64,000 nucleotides of DNA from Neurospora intermedia (lineage: Eukaryota; Ascomycota; Sordariomycetes; Sordariales; Sordariaceae): NCBI GenBank assembly GCA_037102815.1, contig BTPP01000003.1, positions 2,728,001 to 2,792,000 of the forward strand. The letters are read 5' to 3'. Within the stretch, counting starts at the first letter, position 1, and the number at the start of each line of letters is the position of its first letter. The translations under genes were made by a program, and so were the position numbers. Positions 11,481 to 22,540 of this stretch are shown here, piece by piece. The notes under the pieces were generated by a model. The model saw only the letters and a list, made by a program, of their open reading frames with translations, made no database searches and was not told the origin of the DNA.

Positions 11481-12585
11481 CTTTTTTCTTTCCCTCGGGC
11501 ACTCTTTCGTGTCTTTCCCTACACTATCTTATCAAATAAACAAAAAAATAAAAAATAAAAAAAAATGCAGGGTGTCACTCACATCTCCATAACCATGAAA
11601 CGCTGTTTCCTGTGATCTACAACATCCCCTCCCCATGACTTAGCTTGATTGGGAATTCACTGCGACTTAAGCCTTGGTGGGCTGAATATTGTTTATGTAT
11701 ACTCAAGGGGGGAAATGCATTGCAAGGTGCTGTGTCAACAGTCTACGTGAACGGTTTTTAGTTTTTAAGAAGATAGCCGATGACCCTTACATGTCCTGTC
11801 TGACAGAACCACCTCAAGTAGTCTCGCACAAACGCCGGCTACCCTCTCGGTTCGTGGCAGCCGACACAGCAGAGAGGAGGGAAGAGGAACAGACAAACTT
11901 TATCTGTGTCGTGTCTCCCCCGTGCATATCACCCATAGAGGTAGGAAGCCAAAAAGAAGTCAAAAGAGTAACAACACCACCCACATTCCTCAATCAGGGG
12001 TCCAGTCCGTCCCCGCCTCTCCAGCGCATCAACAGACAACGGACAATGGTCATCCAACGACCGATTTAGTATCTTTTCCCGCCGTTCAGTTCGGCTGTGC
12101 CCCTCCATTCGCAAAGCGGGAATTCGCAAGTCAGTTGCAACCTTAACCTTAACCGCCACAGTAGACGCAGCAGCAGGACTGGCGCCAAGAGCGAAAGCGA
12201 TTCGCTGTCCGATTCCATTCGACGGCATGTTCATGTTCTGGTGCCACAGCCGGAGTACCCAATAGACTATAAGACTGCGTGTCTACTTCTTATTACTTAC
12301 TACATCACTTTAATTCCTGCAGTTGACAGACAGATTAACAGACTAATGTATATCATATCATTCGTGCTACTGTCAGATACCCAGGGAGATAGAAAACGAG
12401 GGCAGAGCAAAAGTGAAACGACCAGTTTCAAGCTTCATCAACCTACACCTCACAAGCAGCACAGATGGACACGCCGTACACTAGGCCAGGCAGACGGGAA
12501 CACAGCTCTGAAGATCAACCACACTTTACACTGTGGTGAGACAGGTGCGTGACGGCTTCTGAAGCCAGTGCAAAATGGGACACGG

Positions 12586-12882
12586 TATCCAGGTCCGCGC
12601 AAAATCGCCCAGTTACCTATTTAGGAAGTCTTCTTTCAGCGGCAAACTTCAGCTGGATTCCTCCTTTTCGCTCAACAGCGCGCCCAAAAGGGGCCTTTTT
12701 GTGCAAAATGCTGGATCAAAATCTTTGCGGTGAAGAACATCTACAAATTTCAATCATCACACCTTCAAAATAAAGAAAAGGGAACGAGAAACTGGGTTTT
12801 GGAGGGTCTTTGTGTGTTCTGTGGGCACGGACCAATTTCTGTCCCAAACAGGTAACTGGGCGATTTTGCGCGGACCTGGATA
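12586..12882. mobile_element. Candidate TA-flanked MITE (Tc1/mariner/pogo-like) with 31-bp perfect TIRs
   Basis: Left arm 12586-12618 and right arm 12850-12882 are perfect reverse complements over 33 bp. Both ends finish with the dinucleotide TA. Read as a TA target-site duplication, this gives a 293-bp element (12588-12880) with 31-bp terminal inverted repeats starting TCCAGGTCCGCGC. The interior (231 bp) has no long open frame, so any element is non-autonomous. TA duplication, short length and perfect TIRs are the hallmarks of Tc1/mariner-superfamily MITEs. Family membership is inferred; I see only one copy in this window. Confidence 0.65.
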
Positions 12883-13742
12883 ACGACCCCCTGCAAAATA
12901 AATGGTATGAAGCACCGTGAAAGCGGCTTGTTGTAAGCACTACCAACTCCTGCAACTGTGCCAAAGGTGCGGCTGACTGGTCGTCGGTTGGAGTTTGTGT
13001 TTGGGTGTGGAGGTAGGGTTTGATTTGCTGGTCCGCATTCTTTTCATTCCATGGACTGTGTGAGTGTGGTGCACCATCACCACTTGTCATCATTCCTATA
13101 CTATAGATGACTAAGTCATACCATTGATTTGATTTTTTTTAGCTTCAATAAACCAACACGTGGAATGCATGAAATTCGTCGCCGAGATACTGCGCTTTTC
13201 CCGCCGCTCCCTTCCCTGAAAAGAAGGGAGGGGGGGGAAGAAAAGAAAAAGAAAAAAGAAAAAAAAACGATCCCAGTCGCCGAGCTGGTAATTGTGTTAC
13301 AGAAGAGACGTGACTGGATTATTATTCAGCCAAACGTCCATCAGGTCGCCGCCGCCGTCTTGCTACACATCACGTCAATCTATGTAATGTGCAGTCATCG
13401 AGTAAGTCAAGCTCCTGCAGAACGATAACTGAAATACCGTGAGTGTGAAACCATCAAAACGAGTTATTCAACCGAACCTCCAAGCGCTGAGCGCTGGTGC
13501 TGACGCTGCTTCTGCTTATAATCGCTGCCGATGCTTTTCACGATCGACAAAGCATACCTAAAGGACCCTAAAGTTACAAATACACAGAGTGTCATAGCAC
13601 GCTCTTTTTCGGCAGTGCTCTCCGGCTATCAATCCTATTCAAGCCCCATGTCTCTCAGGTAACGAACGGTAGGTAAATAAATAATTTCTTCACCTTTCAA
13701 ACTCGTTGAGGACATTCGCAATACCACTCGTGAAGAAAATGA

Positions 13743-14064
13743 TCAGCGCCTCTTCTGCTGCTCCTGCTCCCTGAGTAACTTCTCCCGCATAGCCGCTCTG
13801 GCATTGCGGCTACCGCCCAACTTGGGACCCCTAAGGATCTCGGCGTCTTGGTTCCTGGCCGAAGGCCTGGCGGTGGCGTTGACAGCCGGTCTCCTGCGCC
13901 GGTGTCGCTGCGACATGGCGTCCATGAAGTCGCGTCGAAACTCTTCGGCAATGCGGTCGTCGGCGGCCATCTCGTCGTCCTCTAGGCCCGCGGCGTACTC
14001 GGGCTGGTCGGAGGGCACATCGTAAACGTCCACTAAAGCACACACACCATGGTTAGCATTTTTG

Positions 14065-14120
<56 letters not shown>

Positions 14121-15235
14121 TGGTTGGCAAATAGCACAGGAAGGATATAAAGTGAAACTTACATCTGTTCTCCCGTAAGAACTCCTCCACTTGCTGATCC
14201 CGCTTCAGGGCGTCGCTATCCCTGCGATTCCTCGACCGCCACGGCTTCCCGTCAGGGCCAAGGCGCACCTTTTTGCGACGCCCATCCGCGTCCTCTTCCT
14301 CCTCCAGGATCTGGCCTTCGAGTCGGCGTCTCGCGCGCTCCGTCTCCGCAATGTTGCGAGCGCGCGCTTCCTCGCCCAGATCAATCTCCATAAGCTTGCC
14401 ATGGAGAGCTCGCTGAGACTCGACCTTTCCGCCGCCCACGCTCAGCGTCGGATCGGCCTGGAGGAGATTCGTCATACCACTCGTTGTTGTTGTCGCCATC
14501 GCATTACTGCTGCCGGTTGGTCCTCCTTCTTGCTGTGCCCGGTGTTCCGCGGCGAGCCGCTTTCGTCTAGCCAGCTCGGATTCTATGTATTCCTCCCTTG
14601 CTTGATCAGCCGCTGCCTTTAGAAAACAAACCTAGTCCCCCCAACCCACCCAAGCCTCATAATGGTAGTACTCACATGTGCCTGTTGACCAGCTCGCCAA
14701 CCATACCGGTCTGCGGCGCAAAGCGCTTGGCTACTCCGCCAAGAATAGCAGCTTCCTGCACTTGGCCTCCTCCGCTTCCGCCTCCGACGCCGTCGTGCAG
14801 GACTATTGCTTGCTCAGCATTCTGCACTGTCGGGCTGAACTCGTCACCAGCTCGGAAGGCGACGCCGCCTAGTCTGTGTTTCTTCGCGTTTCGCAGCCGT
14901 AGCACCTCTGCGACAGAGAGACCGCCTTCTTCTTTGTCATTTCCACCATCGCGTTTTCCTGTTATTGCTGTTGTTGTCGCTGTCGCTACTGTCGCAGAAA
15001 CTGCTGGCTCAGTTGTTGAGGCTGCAGCCTGGCCTGTTGGCGCCGCATCGTTGCCAATATTGATAGTCGTCGCTGATTCTGTTTGTGCTGTTGGCTCTAT
15101 GCTCGTTTCCTCGGCTCGCTGACGAAAGGCTCTCTTCTTCTTGCCGGCACGAAAGAAAACTGGAGGTGCAACGGCGGCGGCAGGTTCTGGTGTTGGCACG
15201 GTGGTTAGTTCGGATATAGGCGCTGAGGCGTCCAT
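13743..15235 (-). CDS. Spliceosomal TLS1/C9orf78 (Hep59) family protein
   Basis: Three exons, 15235-14676, 14596-14163 and 14032-13743, give 427 aa from the ATG at 15235. A second in-frame ATG at 15271 would add 12 residues. The introns are 79 and 130 nt. Family marks are the N-terminal PVFFRAGKKKRAFRQR, LRLRNAKKHRLGGV, and the Hep59 core RFAPQTGMVGELVNRHM, which intron 1 joins to EEYIESELARRK. The C-terminus is Arg/Lys-rich. Fission-yeast Tls1 and human C9orf78 bind the Brr2 helicase region of the spliceosome and affect splicing of selected transcripts; the same role is inferred here. Intron 2 carries an uninterrupted U54 tract (14118-14065) about 32 nt before its acceptor. In intron 1 I rejected the upstream AG sites because they break the frame. 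Confidence 0.88.
14065..14118. repeat. Poly-A tract (U54 in the TLS1-like pre-mRNA)
   Basis: An uninterrupted run of 54 A on the + strand lies wholly inside intron 2 of the minus-strand TLS1-like gene. In the transcript it is a 54-nt polyuridine tract between donor (14162) and acceptor (14033). Confidence 0.95.
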
Positions 15236-15853
15236 GGTGTTATCGCTAATGTTTCGTGGTTCCGCTGTCATTTGCAAGGGAGAGGCGCGAGGGCCGATCT
15301 GAAGGTTTGCACGACGTCGTGTTGTTGGATGGAGATAGAAGAACTTCCTGGTCAATTCCATTGAAAGTGGCGAAGGTGGGCTGTATGTAGTATAGTGTAC
15401 ACAGTACACAGTGAACGCCAAGGCGGAGCTAAACATATAACCCTAACCCCCCACGAAAGAGCGCATCCACATGCAACTTTCTTTTCAACAACTGCGATAC
15501 ACTACTCCGGAGTCGAATGATACGTCGAACTGTTGACCTCGACTCTTCACAAACCATATTAAACTATCATTGCAGTCTCTAGACTGAGAACTCTCAACCT
15601 CATCGGCCGAGATATAAAATACGTAGCAGATATAGTGTACTATGCATAGACCAATAGTCAAGAAACGTGGCCACTAACGGGCACCACAACGAGATCGGCA
15701 TGCATGAACGGGTCCCGTGCAGACACTGATGACGCAAATCCTGTTATTTCGGGCCCGGACCCGCCCTCCGGCGTCCTGTGGACATCTTCCGCTCCGGAGG
15801 CTTTGGAAGCTTACATGGCCGTCACCGGACTGGCTACATATGGCTATCTGGTG

Positions 15854-16007
15854 GAAGGTGCTATGGGGTGCAAGGTTTTGGTGGGCTTTGCAGCAGTATT
15901 TAACCAGTGGCCACGGCGAGAAACCGTTAGTTAGCCTGATCAACCAATCCACTCCCTTCTACTCTACCCATAACCGTGAGCAACGCCCGGAAACCGAGTT
16001 GCATTGG
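15854..16007. repeat. Direct repeat copy 1 (154 bp)
   Basis: Matches 16582-16735 without gaps over 154 bp, with six differences, all transitions. This copy is the less mutated one (five G where copy 2 has A). No terminal repeats or coding content identify the parent element. Confidence 0.9.
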
Positions 16008-16581
16008 CGATCCCACCCAGGGGGGGGAGAAGATGTGGTGGTTCGTTGGCATCAATTTCGGAATATCGTCAATTCATTCCATCGCCTGCCTTTCCATCTC
16101 GACAGCAAAATGCCTCCTATTTTCCTTGAAAAAGCTACCTTTCCATTTACCTCGATAATGAGAAACCTCTCCGATCCTTTCCGATCCTCTCCGATCCTCC
16201 AAAAAGAACCACCATCGAAAACCATCAGAGATTCCAAATTCCAAAGCTTCCTATCATCGAAAATCATCGCGAAACCATCTTCCTTGAGAAAGAGAACGAG
16301 AACCGACGCTTTGAGTCGAGACCTACAAAGATATACTTCGAAAACACATGGTGGGGATGGAAGTTGCTTTAAAGGCTGAACGGCACCAAGATGGTGGGCT
16401 GGACTCTATACTATTGCATGGGGTTGGGGTGGGCTATCTTTGTTGAGGTTGTTTATATTGATTATTGAGATTTGGGAGATGATTAGTGAGGGGATATCGA
16501 TAATAATAATGATTTGGGGATTGGAGATGATAATGGACTTCAGCCGCGTAGTATCGGCCTTGGAGGGGAGAAGGCATTATA

Positions 16582-16735
16582 GAAGGTGCTATAGGGTACA
16601 AGGTTTTGGTAGGCTTTGCAGCAGTATTTAACCAGTGGCCACAGCGAGAAACCGTTAGTTAGCCTAATCAACCAATCCACTCCCTTCTACTCTACCCATA
16701 ACCGTGAGCAACGCCCGGAAACCGAGTTGCACTGG
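16582..16735. repeat. Direct repeat copy 2 (154 bp), G-to-A biased
   Basis: Same orientation as copy 1 and 728 bp downstream of it. Five of six differences are G in copy 1 to A here. Four of those sit in TpG-to-TpA context, which is CpA-to-TpA on the other strand, the pattern made by repeat-induced point mutation in fungi. Confidence 0.9.
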
Positions 16736-16944
16736 CTAGTACCTGTGAAACAGTTGCCGCCCAACCGACTCAGACCAGGACTGTTGTTATGCATAAGAGT
16801 TTACTATTAACATCTGAAGTACAATATGACACAAAGAGCAGTAGGTAACGGCCTGTGAATTAGAGTGCAGTATATGCGTGTGTATCTCCCGTGCTTTCGA
16901 TTCCACACGTTACACCTATACATAGTATAGTGTGACATTGGTTC

Positions 16945-16960
16945 GGTTACTTCGGTAACC
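16945..16960. other. Perfect hairpin with UUCG tetraloop
   Basis: GGTTAC-TTCG-GTAACC forms a 6-bp perfect stem closed by C-G around a TTCG loop, the most stable tetraloop type in RNA. It lies about 590 nt beyond the stop of the minus-strand Ser-rich gene, perhaps outside its 3' UTR. Function unknown. Confidence 0.5.
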
Positions 16961-17545
16961 AAGATAACAAGGATTTGGAAAGAAGAAAAAAAAAAAAAAA
17001 GAAAGAATAGAATATTCCCCACGCCTCAAGATCAACTGTATGGCGCACGAGCAAAGAGGTATCAAACATCAAACCAAACTGAACCACCGAACCGCCAACC
17101 CATCCCCCAGCATAATGTACAACAAAGGAAAAAAATACAACAACAAAAATAAAATAAAAAACAAAGAGAGAAAGGAATAATAGCATAACATAGCATCTTC
17201 CCTTCCATGGCCATTTCGCCGTATTCCATGCATACATCCATCGTCGCCTTCAGAAGCCCTTGTGGGTAACGGTTGTTGAAAGAGTAACAAGAAATTTGAT
17301 GAACAATCCTTCGTGGTTCAGGCTCAAGGGACACTGTTCGAAGGTATGTGAGGCTGATCCGAGACCCGACCCAGGCAATAGCCGGCGACGTCCATCGTTG
17401 TTCGACACCTCTTTTCTGATTCAGGTCGACCTCGTGATAACACCCCAGAATCGTACCTGTTCAGTGGAAGGCTGCCCTATACCAAGTGGCTTTGACAATC
17501 ATAAAATCGCAAGCTGAAATCGATCGACGTGCTTCAATAGGCACA

Positions 17546-18544
17546 TCAAATCCACGCACTAGCCGGGGCCGCAGCCGGAGTACTAGGTTCAACAGGCTCG
17601 ACGCCGTAGAAAGTAACAAAGAATCCCCGAATCTCCTTTAGGTAATCCTCGGCGATGAACTTGCACAGTCCCGTGGCCGCCATCTCCTGTTCCTCTGCAG
17701 CAAACTCGTTCAGCTTCTCCTTCACACCGTACTCCTCAGCGATCTCCGTTACCTGGGCCAATTCCTGCCCGAAGGGGTGAGAATGCGAGAACTCTGTTCT
17801 GTGACTGCGAGCTGGTGACTCGGTTTCGTGTCTTTGCCTCGGCGGAGAAGCAGGGGAAGCTGTAGCAGAGGGAATCGAGTGGCTGACCGAGGAAGGGACC
17901 GAGACTTGCGGCCTCTTCTTTTGGTAGGACGAAGGAGACGAGGGGGTGCCGACTGATGATACAGAGGTGCTCCTTGACCGCGGTTGAGAGAAGTTGAAGC
18001 TGGCCTTTGTCGAAATAGTGCGTTGCGATTGTGCTGAGCTACGTCCGGCGACTGACTGTTCACGTACTCGAGAATCGTATGACTTCTTGGTGTGGGAAGG
18101 CGCGCGCGTGGGAACGAGAGGAGCCTCAGCCAGCGGTGACGGCTGGTGAGTGCTAACGGGAGATGTCGTCAATTTGTCGGCAGTGAAGTAGCAGGAAAGG
18201 TGGTTTGGCTCTAGAGACAGGCCCCGATCGGGGGCCTCGTCGATATCGGGGCTGGTGGGGGGAGATGAAGTGCGAGTATGCGTGCTGTCAGACAAGTCAT
18301 CGTCGGATTTCAGGAATGACGATTTGGTTGAAGTGGCAGACTGGGGGTGGAGATCCGGCGCATTGTATGCCAACACGTTGGTGGTGTGTACGAGCTTGAC
18401 AGGGGCCGAAATCTTGTGGCGCAAGGAAGTCATCGACACTTTCTGGAGGTTGCTCCGTGGCTGGATCGGGTGGTCGGGCTCCGACGACTGCGAAAACTGC
18501 CTGATCCGCCGGGTCGTGAATGCCCGTGAGAGGGACGAAGACAT
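17546..18544 (-). CDS. Unknown Ser/Pro-rich protein, 332 aa
   Basis: A single open frame starts at an ATG (18544-18542) and ends at 17546. The first ~260 residues are Ser/Thr/Pro-rich with many SP and TP sites, typical of disordered phosphoprotein regions. The last ~70 residues are different: ordered, helical-looking and acidic/hydrophobic (EIAEEYGVKEKLNEFAAEEQ, then GLCKFIAEDYLKEIRGFF). This end is likely the conserved domain. The N-terminal MSSSLSRAFTTRRIRQF is basic and could be a mitochondrial presequence, but this is weak. No family recognised; no intron needed. Confidence 0.7.
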   Translation of the reverse strand: MSSSLSRAFTTRRIRQFSQSSEPDHPIQPRSNLQKVSMTSLRHKISAPVKLVHTTNVLAYNAPDLHPQSATSTKSSFLKSDDDLSDSTHTRTSSPPTSPDIDEAPDRGLSLEPNHLSCYFTADKLTTSPVSTHQPSPLAEAPLVPTRAPSHTKKSYDSRVREQSVAGRSSAQSQRTISTKASFNFSQPRSRSTSVSSVGTPSSPSSYQKKRPQVSVPSSVSHSIPSATASPASPPRQRHETESPARSHRTEFSHSHPFGQELAQVTEIAEEYGVKEKLNEFAAEEQEMAATGLCKFIAEDYLKEIRGFFVTFYGVEPVEPSTPAAAPASAWI

Positions 18545-21500
18545 GTCGAATACTGGTTGAAATTACAGACTTGAAAACGTAAGAGGTGGTGCTGAGATGC
18601 GGGTGAATATCGAGTCCTTCACAGAATCTCTGCAGTAGCAAGTTCCAAGGGGAGGGCGAGATATTGGGTGATGTATCTCGGACGTTGGAGAGGTCTTTGG
18701 TGGAAAACAGAAGGCAAGGTCAAACCAAAAAAAAAAAAAAAAAAAAGATTAGGTTGTTAACAGTGAAGGAAGAAGAACTCCAGGGTAGCTTATCCGACAG
18801 GTGGTGGGCGAAAGGTGTGACGTTTGCCTCTCTGGGGTGTCGGTCTCTGTTCACGCTCAGATGACTTCCTGGAACCGCGTGAAGGGTACCAGTGATCGAA
18901 AAGTGAAGCCGGATACAGCGATGCCTGATCGAGAGTGCAGAAATGTGTGAATATGAGACGGAAGGTTCCAAATCTGGTGTCCGCGGCCTCTGATATGATG
19001 TCAAGCAATCACAAGGAAGATCGGGATTTGCGAAAGAAATGCAAACACGGAATCAATCCGGGAGAACGGGTCCTTGTATGTGCGTGATGCAAAATGCTGC
19101 TAGGTAGAGTGTATTGTTCTGTACAGCCTGGGGTGTGTCGTGGATCCAGCCCTTTATCGTCTTTGTGGATTTTCCGTGTCGTTTGGAAACTCGAGTTCTT
19201 TATGCGTCCAACTCGTCCCTTTTCGATGTACTGTTGTAAGCAAGGAGTGTCTTCCTAAACAGGCTGCTGTTGCTGTTGCTGTTGGAAAAGAAGGACTGGA
19301 GTAATGGTGCATAACCAAATGAGGGAAATGAATGTGGTGGGATGAAATCCGCTTCTCGAGTCCAGACAGGGGCACCTGATCCAAGATGAGGCTCTCACTC
19401 TCGAAGGATATCCCGTCAACGAAGGAGCGTGATGGGGACACAAGTTCAAAGGAAGGAAGTTGCGTGGAGAGAAAGGGAAGGGGAAGGGGAAGGGGAGGAA
19501 AGCAAGGAGCGGACAGACGTCTTTCGCGAGACGGGGAGAAAGGCCAGGAAAAGAACAAACTGCGGGGGCCAGACGCCGTCGAGTGTAACGTCAAGTTACC
19601 TGGACCTGGCCCCCCAGAGATGATGAGTTAGTAGTTTGTGGAAGTATCGCCTACTCGGGTATGAGCCGTTCACGAGCACGGTTGACCATGTCACTTTTAC
19701 ATGAGATACACATGGCGTTCCTGCATGATGATACCTCCACACTACACCACTGGCGGATGCGTTACCACGACGGGCGTCGCAGTGATCGGCCACTTTGGAC
19801 GATTCGTTCGTCTCTCTTTTTCTTTGAGAAGATGCAGTCTCGATGTGTATGTACCGGCAAAAAGGCACATCCAGCGACATGGAAGGTGTCCATCCAGGAA
19901 CCATGCCCGTGCCTGCTTCGGTGGGTCAACAAACTTTATTTACGGTTTTTTGTTGGCCGTCTGGTCATTGCTCCCTGTAACCCACCAATGGGAAAACGGA
20001 AGGTCGCTTCAGCCACTAGTGCCTGGTACCTGTGCCACCTCCAAAGTGCCGCCGACGAACAACCCCCTCCCCCCTTTTTTTTTTTCTTTTTCTTCTTCCC
20101 AACTCATATTTTGATTGGTGGACGAAAGATGCGAATATCGACGATAACAACTGCTCGAGCAAATCAAAAACAATCATCCTGATTTACAAGTGATGAAGAC
20201 TCACGTTGACGGACTATCTGAATTTGACAGCTCCGTTGCAGTAACCGCGTGCTCGTCGGAGGGTTGTATGAGGCCGCTGTCGTTTCTCGCGGTTACATAC
20301 GCCATCCCGACCGAGCCTACTAGTGTAGACCCTTCACTATCAAGGTATCTGTCCGTCATCCTCCATCTCCATCAGACCAAGCTAGCCCCCGCCCAGAAAG
20401 GGACCATACCCTAGATCGAAATTTTAATCTGACCCTAGCGGCGTTATGCATCTGCTGGGAGAGGTTGTCATGATTGCGTATTGATGTCTGGAATCACTTC
20501 AGGTCTGATGGATTTCGTGTTCATGCAATGCACTGCCGCATGTTTCAAACACTCGTGCCGTATCCAGAAGATGCGATTCCATTCATCACCACTCATCCGC
20601 CGGCCGTTCTCCCCAGAACAGAAAACGGAAAAATCCTCACCACACCCCGCGGACATTGCGGATGATCCACCAAGGACCCCAGGTCCATGCAACGCCCCAC
20701 GCGCCTCTGTCCATTCAGCAATGCCGTTGACGAGTTCAGTGGAAACATTTGAGCCACGCCAATGTTCCTTGCATCTGAAACGACGCTAAGATTGCTGGAC
20801 ATGGGTCTTGGATTGGTTTGGTGTTGAACTCTTGTTTCTGAACGGCCCGTTTCGCCAGTTTCGGGGTTTGTCTTTCGACCTGCAAATCATGAACATAATG
20901 AGTTTACTTTTCCATGAGTAGTGCTTGGGATACAAAGGGCATTTGACGACGATGACCTCAAACGTGGGTTAGGTTTAGATGAAAGCACCCTAAGCTAAGT
21001 ATTCGATACCTACCGGTACTACCTAGGTGACAATGAACTAAGGAAGTCTACCTATGGCAGCGCGGTCGAGCGGTGCCCTGCGCCTGTGGTGCGCAGCCCA
21101 GAGCTCTAGCAAGCTCGGGCACGCCGTGCAGGCAACCCAACGGGCATGACGGCCGGGGATGAGGAGACGGAAGTTACCCAAGGTACCTTTAGGTAGGGGG
21201 GAGGTAGGTACATACGGTAGCGGAACAGCCTGCCAGTTCAGAAGTCCCCGCTGCCCGGGCTGAAGATGTCCTACGGTATGTAACAAGTGCTCGGCGGAGC
21301 ACTCCTCTGAAGCCGCTTAGTGGCGTCTTTGACCTACGCAAGTGGATCTACTCCAAGTACCCAGAGGTAGAGATTAGGTAGTGCAACTGTGCAAGCCTTT
21401 TACGCGACGTGCTCTCGGCCTCTATCTAGGTATTTCTGTAATCTTCTCTTTCTCGTGCGGCCTTTGTTTTGCTTCGGTAATGTGTTGCTCGATAATGCTT

Positions 21501-22540
21501 TTTCTTTCTTTCTTTTTTTCCCCCTACAAAATCGGACGAGAGACATGGGTAGGTAGCTGTGTGTATAGCATCATCTACGGCGCAATGCAAGATGCCTCCC
21601 GGTTTTGTGTCACATGCGGCACACCTCAGCTCAGCTTGCGCCCAGCTGAAGTGAGTTCTGACTCGTGCTACCTCCTACAGTCTCGAAAAAGTGAGAGCAC
21701 AAAAGTGCCAAACAGCTCTTCATGTCGAGCCATAACAGGTGTTTGAAGAGCTGCTACCGGAAACAGCAAAACATCTTGACATCATACGTGCTTGCGAATC
21801 TGCTAGGAGCTGGAAGGAATGGAATATTGTGCTTCGGCGGCGAGAAGGACCAACTACACGGGACAAGTGCCGTTACCGACTCGGTAATCCTGGCTGGTCG
21901 AGCCAATTGAATTCAACGGTGAGACCAACTGCCGCGGGTTGCTGGAAGTTGGTCAAGTAGCATTAGCTATCTCGGGTGACCCGTTTACAAATTGTGTAAG
22001 AAATGCCGACTGACTCGGGTTGGCACGGTTGGTGGCGGAATAGAAATCCAATGTTGGCGGCCTGCTTGCTGGTTATGGTTTGTTGGGACACGAACTCCCA
22101 ACGGGGCTCCATGATTGAAGGAAGGAAATCTCGAGCACATGACGGGCGTTATTCTGCGAAATCGTATCCCCCGAGAAGGGCGGAACAATGCCCGGCGCAT
22201 GAGATCGAGGAACTCAGCTTCCACCAGGTTGTTAAGAATAACATGCTGTTTGCAGCCAATATCGGGTTGCTCAACAGCACCCTCCTGTACCTCACTAAGC
22301 CATTGAAGAAATTTGAAGTCACACATGGCCGACATGTGAGTAGCTCCGCGCGCAATCGTGATCATAGGAAAATTGAGCTTCGATCCTTCTTGTATATAGT
22401 AACCAGTACGCCGCCAAGATCCAATAACCGCTAAAAAGAAAGTCAACAGACAGTGAGAAAGCAGCTGATAATTTGAGGCAGGTACCCTTTTCATATCCCG
22501 TTGAATCATTTTTCCCCGACCTAAGCTACACATCCCGCGC
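18545..22540. other. Gene-poor intergenic region, 4 kb
   Basis: The region lies between the 5' end of the Ser-rich gene and the 3' end of PWP1. It holds an A20 run at 18728-18747, CT/GA-rich stretches, and short TACCTAGGT-type palindromes around 21000-21220. Short open frames occur on both strands, but none has family motifs or a spliced extension I can support. The first ~800 bp probably include the Ser-rich gene's 5' UTR. Confidence 0.5.

Larger units (their letters stand above)
10327..13742. other. Gene-poor intergenic region with T69 tract and MITE candidate
   Basis: This 3.4-kb stretch lies upstream of the minus-strand membrane protein gene and downstream of the TLS1-like gene. It contains a 69-nt poly-T run (11412-11480) and a 293-bp TA-flanked inverted-repeat element (12588-12880). 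A GGTTCGAATCC sequence near 10482 resembles a tRNA B box but has no tRNA fold around it. No supported protein gene. Confidence 0.5.
15236..17545. other. Intergenic region carrying a 154-bp direct repeat
   Basis: This 2.3-kb spacer includes the TLS1-like gene's 5' flank, two copies of a 154-bp sequence (15854-16007 and 16582-16735) and a small UUCG-loop hairpin (16945-16960). It also has an A15 run at 16986-17000 and the 3' flank of the Ser-rich gene. A TAACCCTAACCC string near 15437 equals only two telomere-type units. A 220-codon frame across the first repeat copy shows no protein character. Confidence 0.5.

Noticed and set aside
11281-11592. Open frames running through T69 (polyphenylalanine/polylysine)
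   Set aside because: They exist only because a homopolymer has no stop codon; there is no gene structure.
15437-15448. Telomere-like TAACCCTAACCC
   Set aside because: Only two units; too short to be called an interstitial telomere.
15717-16379. A 220-codon plus-strand frame across repeat copy 1
   Set aside because: Composition is not protein-like, the second repeat copy reads in a short unrelated frame, and no motif or splice extension supports it.
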